Shown here: positions 57,527 to 64,000 of the stretch, piece after piece
How the letters are laid out: each line of letters begins with the position of its first letter
Numbering within the stretch: the first letter of the stretch is position 1
DNA from: Vreelandella rituensis
Lineage (GTDB): Bacteria > Pseudomonadota > Gammaproteobacteria > Pseudomonadales > Halomonadaceae
NCBI RefSeq assembly: GCF_003336665.1
Contig: NZ_QPIJ01000005.1
Span: 1-64,000 of the forward strand
Direction of reading: 5' to 3'
Length of the DNA: 64,000 nucleotides
The notes under the pieces: generated by a model
Databases searched by the model: none
Seen by the model: the letters and a program-made list of their open reading frames with translations, nothing else
Told to the model about the DNA's origin: nothing
Translations under genes and position numbers: made by a program

Positions 57527-58567
57527 TCATTGAGGAACCAGGCGTTCCACGCCACGCCGTAGCGGGCGGATAGCCAGTATTCCCAGCAAGCCGAGTGCCG
57601 ACCATTCCAGCCATTCCGGCAACAGCTCCTGAACTGCGCCTACCTGGGCGATCAGATTGATATCCAGCTGCGCCACCAGCACATTGGTCAAGACACCCAC
57701 GATAAGTGCCGTGCTCAGGATGCCCACCAGATAAGCGACTAACGCAGTGCCGCCTAGTTCACGACGCAATACGCCTAGCGTAGCCAGGCTGGTAATAGGC
57801 CCGGCCAACAGAAATACAATGACCGCGCCGGGAGATACGCCGCTCAGCAACATGCCGGCGGCGATCGGCGTGGCGGCGGTGGCGCATAGATACAACGGAA
57901 TACCCACCACCGCCATCAACAGCATGATTCCGAAACCACTGCCGTAAGTGGCGATGGCTTCGGGAGGCACCCAGGCCATCAGCGCCCCGGCCACCATCAA
58001 CCCCGCCAGCACCCAGAGGCTGATGTCGTCGAGGACATCATTGAACGCATAATGCATGCCTTGGCGCAGCCGCTGCCACCTTGAATCGTCCCCTTCCGGC
58101 ACTGGCGGCGCATGGCCTGTTTCGCAGCAGCCTCCACAGGCGCTTTGCGGCTCGGGCATGACGGGTCGTTCGTTGGTCATGGCCACCAGCAGCCCCGTCG
58201 CAATAGCGGTGGCAATTGCCCCGACCACCCGGGCCACCATCATGAACGGCCCCAGCAGGGCATAGGTAATGGCGATGGAATCCACCCCTACGCCGGGGGT
58301 GCCGATCAGAAAGGCCGTGGTCGGCCCACGCCCCGCGCCTTTGCGATGCAGCGCCAGGGCGGTAGGAATCGCTCCGCAGGAACACAAAGGCAATGGCGCC
58401 CCGATGACCGCTGCCCGGGCAATACTCGCCAGCCCCCTCCCGCCGATCCAGCGCTCCAGCAAGGCGTCGGGAAAGAATGCCTTGATCAAGCCGGCCACGA
58501 ACAGGCCGAACAATAACCAAGGGGCCGCTGCCAGTGCCACGGAAAGCATTTCATTGAGCATCTGCAT
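57527..58567 (-). CDS. DUF318/SO_0444-type permease, probable Cu/Zn efflux
   Basis: A 346-residue polytopic membrane protein of the permease (ArsP-like, DUF318) family with about 8-10 helices. GAPLPLCSCGAIPTALALHR near 53-72 is the family signature; GTPGVGVDSIAITY and AGPITSLATLGVL follow. A central loop has CGGCCE, a likely metal-binding cysteine cluster. The divergent MerR-family regulator and its promoter support metal efflux. I chose the ATG at 58567 with GGAGGA upstream. Confidence 0.85.
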   Translation of the reverse strand: MQMLNEMLSVALAAAPWLLFGLFVAGLIKAFFPDALLERWIGGRGLASIARAAVIGAPLPLCSCGAIPTALALHRKGAGRGPTTAFLIGTPGVGVDSIAITYALLGPFMMVARVVGAIATAIATGLLVAMTNERPVMPEPQSACGGCCETGHAPPVPEGDDSRWQRLRQGMHYAFNDVLDDISLWVLAGLMVAGALMAWVPPEAIATYGSGFGIMLLMAVVGIPLYLCATAATPIAAGMLLSGVSPGAVIVFLLAGPITSLATLGVLRRELGGTALVAYLVGILSTALIVGVLTNVLVAQLDINLIAQVGAVQELLPEWLEWSALGLLGILAIRPLRRGVERLVPQ

Positions 58568-58610
58568 GGGCGTTTCCTCCGACGATTGCCTTCGTATGCC
58601 ATTACGATCT

Positions 58611-58641
58611 AGCATAAACCCTGTAACCGTTACAGAGTCAA
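58611..58641 (-). promoter_or_regulatory. MerR-type promoter/operator for the permease
   Basis: On the minus strand TTGACT (58636-58641) and TATGCT (58611-58616) are separated by exactly 19 bp, the long spacer typical of MerR-activated promoters. The spacer holds the 15-bp palindrome CTGTAAC-C-GTTACAG (58621-58635). This is the expected site for the divergent MerR regulator, which would twist it to activate the permease in the presence of metal. Confidence 0.88.
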
Positions 58642-58646
58642 ACCAC

Positions 58647-59633
58647 ATGCACGAACTGGTCAAGATAGGCGAGGTCGCTCGCGCCAGCGGCTGTTCAGTC
58701 GAAACGATCCGTCACTACGAAAAACTCGGCTTGCTCAAACCTCCTAAACGGGGTGACAACGGCTACCGCTACTACACAGCGGAAGCGGTGAAACAGCTGG
58801 GATTCATTCGCCACGGACGCGACCTGGGGCTGGACCTGCACAGCATCCATGAACTGCTGAACCTGACCGCTCACCCAGACGCACAGTGCCACCAGGTGGA
58901 TGCTATCGCTTCGCAACACCTGCAGCGCATCGAAGCACGCATCTCGGCCCTTCAGGCATTGGCGCAAGAACTGCGTACCGTCGTTACTCAGTGCCGAGGC
59001 GGGAGTATTCGCGAATGCCGTATCGTGGAAGCCTTGTTCGAGCCACAGTCCGCCCTTGAAGGAAACCCTACCTCGACTCAGCAGGAGACAAGTGACATGC
59101 AACAAGCCGTACTGGATTTCTGGTTCAACGAACTCGACCCGAAACAGTGGTGGGCAAAGGATGCGGAACTCGATGCCAGAATCACCCAACGCTTCAAGGC
59201 ACTTTTAAGCCAGGCCGCCCAGGGGGAGCTATTTGGATGGCGAGCGACTCCTCGGGGGAGACTGGCCGAAATACTGGTGCTGGATCAATTTTCTCGCAAT
59301 ATACATCGCGATACCCCGGAAGCATTTGCTCAGGATAACGTGGCGCTGATACTGGCCCAGGAGGCCGTTGCCTCGGGAGAGGCGATTACCCTGACGCCCA
59401 TAGAGCGCAATTTTCTTTATATGCCCTACATGCACAGCGAATCACTCAAGATTCACCAGCATGCCGAACGTCTGTTCCGAGCCAACGGCCTGGAAGACAA
59501 CTACAACTTTGAAGTGAAACACAAAGCGATCATCGACCGCTTCGGCCGTTATCCACACCGTAATGCGATTCTAGGGCGCGATTCCACCGCCGATGAGCTC
59601 GAGTTTCTCAAGCAGCCAAGGTCGGGGTTCTGA
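58647..59633 (+). CDS. MerR-family metal regulator fused in frame to a DUF924 domain
   Basis: A single 328-codon frame. Residues about 1-140 are a MerR regulator of the ZntR/CadR/PbrR group: KIGEVARASGCSVETIRHYE at the start and cysteines near 77, 115 and 123 (AQCHQ, TQCRGGSIREC) as metal ligands. Residues 151-328 are a complete DUF924 domain (FWFNELDPKQWW, VLDQFSRNIHRDTP, FLYMPYMHSES). No stop separates them. An AGGAG at 59083-59087, 9 nt before the internal ATG at 59097, may give free DUF924 protein as well. No classical ribosome binding site precedes the MerR start. Confidence 0.85.
   Translation: MHELVKIGEVARASGCSVETIRHYEKLGLLKPPKRGDNGYRYYTAEAVKQLGFIRHGRDLGLDLHSIHELLNLTAHPDAQCHQVDAIASQHLQRIEARISALQALAQELRTVVTQCRGGSIRECRIVEALFEPQSALEGNPTSTQQETSDMQQAVLDFWFNELDPKQWWAKDAELDARITQRFKALLSQAAQGELFGWRATPRGRLAEILVLDQFSRNIHRDTPEAFAQDNVALILAQEAVASGEAITLTPIERNFLYMPYMHSESLKIHQHAERLFRANGLEDNYNFEVKHKAIIDRFGRYPHRNAILGRDSTADELEFLKQPRSGF
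59097..59633 (+). CDS. DUF924 protein (internal start, nested in the MerR fusion)
   Basis: If translation starts at the internal ATG 59097, a 178-residue DUF924 protein results, the normal size of this TPR-like family of unknown function. The AGGAG ribosome binding site makes this start stronger than that of the MerR part. Whether the cell makes the fusion, the short form or both is not determinable from sequence. Confidence 0.6.
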   Translation: MQQAVLDFWFNELDPKQWWAKDAELDARITQRFKALLSQAAQGELFGWRATPRGRLAEILVLDQFSRNIHRDTPEAFAQDNVALILAQEAVASGEAITLTPIERNFLYMPYMHSESLKIHQHAERLFRANGLEDNYNFEVKHKAIIDRFGRYPHRNAILGRDSTADELEFLKQPRSGF

Positions 59634-59654
59634 GCCACAAGAACCTGCGTTCGC

Positions 59655-61484
59655 TCACCCTGCTTCCTGCGCCTTGCGATAGCGCCCGCTGTAGTCGAAC
59701 AGCTTCTCGCGAACCTGGAAATGCCGCCCTACCTTACGCCCGATGACGAAATCCGGTCCACGCAGACGATGCTGTTCAGCTATCACCTCCTCCGGTGTCA
59801 TGGGTTTCCAGGGCAAGCCGGGGGCGCGCAGGTGCTCGCGTAGAAAGACAGCGTGAAAAGCTTGTCGCTGTGCAGCGGTTTCCAGCGCGAACCATTCGCT
59901 CAGGGTGGCGCCGTCCTCGTCGTGATAGGTGACCTTCAGGCGGGGCAGCCCGCGGCCGTTGAGAACGGCCTCCAGCTGCATACCGCTGACGCGCAACACC
60001 CGGGCATCCTTGAGTTTCAGAGCATCCTTGAGCTTGTCGTCGGCATCCACCAGCAACACTTGGCAGCCATGGCAACGCCGGGCGGCGATGTCGTTTTCGG
60101 CACCGCAATCGCCACACACCTTGAAGCGAAAACGGAAATCACATTGACGCTTTCTACAGGCGACCGATGCATCTTCGACCAACCCTTGGCAGCGGCGGCC
60201 GAAATGCTCGATGACCAGGTCGCTGTCACGCTTGCCCCAGAAAAGATTGGCGTGGCCGCAGGCCGGGCACTCCACCTGGACCGGCTCGTTGTCGCCGGGG
60301 GGTTTGGGCGAACCGACCTCCGGCGCATAAAGATCCCAAGGGTTACCAGCGTAGTCCAGCACCAGGCAATCGGTTTTACCCGGTGAGAGACGCAGGCCAC
60401 GCCCGACAATCTGCTGGTAAAGGCTGACCGATTCGGTGGGCCGCAAGATCGCGATCAGATCGACATGTGGCGCATCGAAGCCGGTGGTCAGCACCGCCAC
60501 GTTGACCAGGTACTTGAGCTTGCGCGCCTTGAAAGCGCTGATCAGCGCTTCACGCTCGGCGGAGGCGCTAGCCCCGGTAATCAGCCCGGCCTCACGCGCC
60601 GGCAGATAGCCCAATACCTCCTCGGCATGGGCGACACTGGCGGCAAAGATCATCACCCCTTGACGGTTCTCGGCGCGCTGGATGATCTCCTGGATGATTC
60701 CCGGCGTTGCGCGGTTGGCGGCCACCACCCGATTGAGTTCTTCTTCACGGAACAGGCCCGAGGAGGCAGGCATAAGCTGGGAGAAATCGTAGCGCTCCAC
60801 GGCGGCATCGATGCGCTCGGGTCTGGCCAGATAGCCCTGCTTGACCATCAGGCGCAGCGGTTGCTCGAACACGCAGTCACGAAAGAAACAGTCTTCATCA
60901 CCGCGCACCATGCCATGGGTATGGCGATGATAGATAAACCCCTGCCCCAGCCGATAGGGCGTGGCGGTCAGCCCCAGCACCTTGAGTTGCGGGTTCTGCC
61001 GGCGCAGATGCTCGATCACCTGGCGATAACCGGCGTCTTCCTTGAGCGAAACGCGATGGCATTCGTCGATCACCAGCAAGGTGAAGCCGCCCCGCTCGTC
61101 TTCATCAGAGCCAAAACGCGCTAGATTGCGTATCACCGACTGTACCGAGCCAAACACCACCTGCCGCTCGGCCTCCTTGCGCTTGAGCCCGGCGCTGAAG
61201 ATATCCGCTTCGAGTCCATAGGCCTGGTACTTGGCATGATTCTGCTCGACCAACTCGCGCACGTGGGCCAGCACCAGCACTCGCCCCCGCGCCAGCCGCG
61301 CAAGCTCGGCAATCACCAGCGACTTCCCGCTACCGGTGGGCAATACCACCACCGCCGGGTCGCTGGAGCCGCGAAAATGCTCGACAACGCGCTTGACCGT
61401 TTCAGTCTGATAAGGACGCAGGGCGGGCGGCGGTGACGATAAAGGCGACCCTTGGGCCGCCTTGGAGGAGTTGCTTTTGGACAT
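59655..61484 (-). CDS. radD: DNA repair helicase RadD (YejH)
   Basis: A 609-residue SF2 helicase. Walker A is [10 protein letters not shown] near 46-55, DEAH-type box is VIDECHRVS near 136-144, motif III-like [10 protein letters not shown], and motif [16 protein letters not shown]-terminal zinc-binding cysteine clusters [11 protein letters not shown] and [18 protein letters not shown] match RadD. RadD works in double-strand break repair and recombination. It starts 3 nt after the purL stop on the same strand. Confidence 0.9.
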   Translation of the reverse strand: MSKSNSSKAAQGSPLSSPPPALRPYQTETVKRVVEHFRGSSDPAVVVLPTGSGKSLVIAELARLARGRVLVLAHVRELVEQNHAKYQAYGLEADIFSAGLKRKEAERQVVFGSVQSVIRNLARFGSDEDERGGFTLLVIDECHRVSLKEDAGYRQVIEHLRRQNPQLKVLGLTATPYRLGQGFIYHRHTHGMVRGDEDCFFRDCVFEQPLRLMVKQGYLARPERIDAAVERYDFSQLMPASSGLFREEELNRVVAANRATPGIIQEIIQRAENRQGVMIFAASVAHAEEVLGYLPAREAGLITGASASAEREALISAFKARKLKYLVNVAVLTTGFDAPHVDLIAILRPTESVSLYQQIVGRGLRLSPGKTDCLVLDYAGNPWDLYAPEVGSPKPPGDNEPVQVECPACGHANLFWGKRDSDLVIEHFGRRCQGLVEDASVACRKRQCDFRFRFKVCGDCGAENDIAARRCHGCQVLLVDADDKLKDALKLKDARVLRVSGMQLEAVLNGRGLPRLKVTYHDEDGATLSEWFALETAAQRQAFHAVFLREHLRAPGLPWKPMTPEEVIAEQHRLRGPDFVIGRKVGRHFQVREKLFDYSGRYRKAQEAG

Positions 61485-61487
61485 CGC

Positions 61488-64000
61488 TCAGCCTACCCAG
61501 ACCCGTGCATTGCGGAACATTCGCAGCCAGGCACCGTCTTGAGTCCATTCCGCCGGACGCCAGGAGTTAGTCACCGCACGGGTGACACGCTCCGGGTGCG
61601 GCATCATGATAGTGACTCGACCGTCCGGGGTGGTCAGGCCGGTGATACCGGAAGGCGAGCCGTTGGGGTTGGCTGGATAGCGTGTGGTGACCTGGCCGTA
61701 GTTGTCGATATAGCGCATCGCGACCTGACCGCTCGACTGCATCTTGCGAAGGTGGGCGCTATCGCGAAACTCGGCACGGCCTTCACCGTGCGCCACGGCA
61801 ATCGGCAAGCGTGACCCTTCCATACCTGCCAGCAGGATCGAAGGCGTCTGTTCGACACGCACCATGGCCACGCGCGCCTCGAATTGCTCGGATTCGTTAC
61901 GCATGAACTGTGGCCAGTTTTCCGCCCCGGGGATCATGTCCTTGAGCTGCGAGAGCATCTGGCAGCCGTTACATACCCCTAGCGAGAAGCTGTCCTCACG
62001 CTGGAAAAACGTCGCAAACTGCTCGCAGGCACGCTCGTTGAACAGCACCGACTTGGCCCAGCCGCCACCGGCGCCCAACACATCGCCATAAGAGAAGCCG
62101 CCACAGGCCGCCAGCCCCTTGAAGTCGTCAAGGCTCACCCGACCTTCGAGGATGTCGCTCATGTGCACATCCACGGTATCGAAGCCAGCCTTGTCGAAGG
62201 CCCAGGCCATTTCCACCTGACCGTTGACCCCCTGCTCACGCAGAATCGCCATGGCCGGGCGGGCCGTATTGATGAAGGGTGCGCTGATGTCTTCGTTCAC
62301 GTCAAAGGTCGGCGTGGCGGAAAGACCCGGGTCGCGGGCATCGAGCAGATTATCGAATTCGTTCTTGGCACATTCGGGGTTGTCACGCAGCGCCTGCATG
62401 CGATAACTGGTTTCCGCCCAGGTGCGCTGGGTGAGTTGGCGCGTGGTTTCCAGCAACGGCTCCTCGAATACCGTCACACGCACCTGGTCATCATAGCGCG
62501 GACGGGCGATGACGCCGCAGGTTTCGATGCCCGCCATGGCGAACTGAGTCAGCACTTCCGCAGTGTCGGCACGGTTGACTTGGATCACCGCACCCAGCTC
62601 CTCAGAGAACAAGGCGTTGAATGCCTCCACCGGCTCGTCGATCAGCCAGTCGAGCTTGATTTCCAACCCGGCATGAGCGGCGAAAGCCATTTCTAAAAGC
62701 GTAACCAGAAGGCCGCCGTCGCTGCGGTCGTGATAGGCCAGAAGCTTGCCGTCGCGATTGAGCCCCTGAATGACCTCGAAGAACGCCTTGAGGTCTTCCG
62801 GGTCGTCAAGATCGGGGCACTCATCACCCACCTGACCATAGACCTGAGCCAGTGCCGAGCCACCCAGGCGATTCTGGCCGTTGCCCAGGTCGATCAGGAT
62901 CAGGTCGCTCTCTTCCTGCTCCAGGTTGATCTCGGGCGTGAGGGTCGCCAGGGCATCGGTCACCGGAGCGAAGCCGGTAACCACCAGCGATAACGGCGAG
63001 GTGACGCTCTTGTCTTCGACCTCGCCCTTGGCGCCTTCTTCCTGCCAGGCGGTACGCATGGACATGGAGTCCTTGCCGACGGGTATCGCGATACCCAGTG
63101 CCGGGCACAGCTCCATACCCACCGCATGCACGGCTTCATACAGTGCCTGGTTTTCACCGGGGTGGCTGGCCGCGCTCATCCAGTTGGCGGAAAGTTTGAC
63201 GTCACCCAGCTTGGCGATCGGTGCAGCCGCCAGGTTGGTGATGGCCTCGGCCACCGCCAGGCGGGCGCTTGCTGCGGGATTGATCAATGCCACCGGCGGG
63301 CGCTCGCCCATGGCCATCGCTTCCCCGGCATGGGTATCGTAGCTTGCCGTGGTCACCGCGACATCGGCCACCGGCACCTGCCAAGGGCCGACCATCTGGT
63401 CGCGCGCCACCTGGCCTGTGATCGAACGATCGCCGATGGTGATCAGAAAGCTCTTGGAAGCCACGGTCGGCAGGCGCAGCACCCGATCCAGCGCTTCGCG
63501 AAGATCGAGGTTATCCAGCATCACCGCCGGCATGGTGCGGGTCTCGCTTTGGAATTCACGCACCATCTTGGGCGGCTTGCCGAACAGCACGCTCATCGGC
63601 AAGTCGACCGGCTGGCTATTGAAATGGCCGTCGCGCACTTCCAGATAATGCGCTTCAAGCGCTTCCCCGACCACCGCATAGGGGCAGCGCTCGCGAGCGC
63701 ACAACGCCTCGAAGGTCGCCAGATCCTCCGGCGCCACGGCAAGCACGTAGCGCTCCTGGGCCTCGTTGCACCAGATTTCCAAGGGGCTCATGCCCGGTTC
63801 GGCGTTGGGTACCGCACGCAGATCGAAGCGCCCGCCCCGGTTGCCATCCTTGACCAGTTCCGGCAAGGCATTGGAAAGCCCACCGGCCCCAACGTCATGA
63901 ATGAAGCGAATCGGATTGCGCTCGCCCAGCGACCAGCAGCGGTCAATCACTTCCTGGGCGCGTCGCTCGATTTCCGGGTTTTCACGCTGTACCGAGGCGA
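61488..64000 (-). CDS. purL: Phosphoribosylformylglycinamidine synthase, 3' part
   Basis: About 837 residues of the C-terminal part of the large PurL; the full protein of about 1300 residues continues beyond the window. The frame is open to 64000 and upstream of the apparent first Met, which is a GTG-encoded valine ([11 protein letters not shown]). The second AIRS-type domain ([13 protein letters not shown]) and the glutaminase domain with catalytic [12 protein letters not shown] and the H/E pair near the C-terminus ([10 protein letters not shown]) are visible. It converts FGAR to FGAM in purine synthesis. Confidence 0.95.
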   Translation of the reverse strand, partial: ASVQRENPEIERRAQEVIDRCWSLGERNPIRFIHDVGAGGLSNALPELVKDGNRGGRFDLRAVPNAEPGMSPLEIWCNEAQERYVLAVAPEDLATFEALCARERCPYAVVGEALEAHYLEVRDGHFNSQPVDLPMSVLFGKPPKMVREFQSETRTMPAVMLDNLDLREALDRVLRLPTVASKSFLITIGDRSITGQVARDQMVGPWQVPVADVAVTTASYDTHAGEAMAMGERPPVALINPAASARLAVAEAITNLAAAPIAKLGDVKLSANWMSAASHPGENQALYEAVHAVGMELCPALGIAIPVGKDSMSMRTAWQEEGAKGEVEDKSVTSPLSLVVTGFAPVTDALATLTPEINLEQEESDLILIDLGNGQNRLGGSALAQVYGQVGDECPDLDDPEDLKAFFEVIQGLNRDGKLLAYHDRSDGGLLVTLLEMAFAAHAGLEIKLDWLIDEPVEAFNALFSEELGAVIQVNRADTAEVLTQFAMAGIETCGVIARPRYDDQVRVTVFEEPLLETTRQLTQRTWAETSYRMQALRDNPECAKNEFDNLLDARDPGLSATPTFDVNEDISAPFINTARPAMAILREQGVNGQVEMAWAFDKAGFDTVDVHMSDILEGRVSLDDFKGLAACGGFSYGDVLGAGGGWAKSVLFNERACEQFATFFQREDSFSLGVCNGCQMLSQLKDMIPGAENWPQFMRNESEQFEARVAMVRVEQTPSILLAGMEGSRLPIAVAHGEGRAEFRDSAHLRKMQSSGQVAMRYIDNYGQVTTRYPANPNGSPSGITGLTTPDGRVTIMMPHPERVTRAVTNSWRPAEWTQDGAWLRMFRNARVWVG

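Noticed and set aside
58269-58646. Upstream extension of the MerR-DUF924 frame
   Set aside because: It is antisense to the permease and crosses the MerR promoter; MerR proteins start at the HELVKIGEVA region.

Overview
The window is chromosomal DNA from a gammaproteobacterium, most likely a Halomonas-like member of the Halomonadaceae. This rests on the Pseudomonas/Halomonas-type cco-anr block, a dapA-bamC-purC run, acs next to a CrbS/CrbR-type two-component pair, and protein sequences resembling marine or halophilic Oceanospirillales. No database search was possible. Nearly all genes look like core metabolism. I see no insertion sequence, prophage, integrase, CRISPR array or toxin locus.

Layout. 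1-7.8 kb: a GST-like gene, then a lactate/glycolate permease (lldP) followed by glcD-glcE-glcF-glcG; a perfect GntR/LldR/PdhR-type palindrome lies upstream of lldP. 7.8-8.5 kb: a minus-strand tRNA cluster with four identical tRNA-Asp and two tRNA-Val genes. 9-20 kb: the micro-aerobic respiration block ccoNOQP, ccoGHIS, a TauE/SafE-like membrane gene, hemN and anr. FNR/ANR-type boxes sit at a class II position before ccoN and hemN. ttcA is convergent with anr and overlaps it. 21-33.4 kb: an acetate module made of a DUF294/CBS/cNMP signalling protein, a two-gene sodium:solute symporter, an unknown membrane protein, a giant symporter-domain hybrid histidine kinase (CrbS-like), its LuxR-type regulator (CrbR-like) and acs. 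33.5-43 kb: sprT-like, a YecA/YgfB-family gene, a phospholipase D-type synthase, rsmJ, tsaB, adk, aceF and aceE. 43.5-54.7 kb: ampD, nadC, a GNAT gene, trmO, purC, bamC, dapA, bcp, perM, a tusA-like gene, a BepA-like protease, nadA and two tRNA-Lys genes. 54.8-64 kb: rluB, scpB, scpA, a metal-efflux-type permease, a divergent MerR regulator fused in frame to a DUF924 domain, radD and the 3' part of purL, which runs off the window.

Themes. Carbon entry as lactate, glycolate or acetate (lldP-glc, symporter-crbSR-acs) leads to pyruvate/acetyl-CoA handling (aceEF), while the cco block supplies high-affinity respiration. The acetate genes form a physically clustered candidate regulon: sensor, regulator, synthetase, carrier and a nucleotide-binding protein.

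Most unusual items: the MerR-DUF924 single reading frame with a strong internal ribosome binding site, next to a textbook 19-bp-spacer MerR promoter; the tandemly amplified tRNA-Asp unit; the 14-bp tandem repeats upstream of aceE; and the in-frame 12-bp repeats encoding (TPNS)n at the RluB N-terminus. No wholly new multi-gene system is evident.
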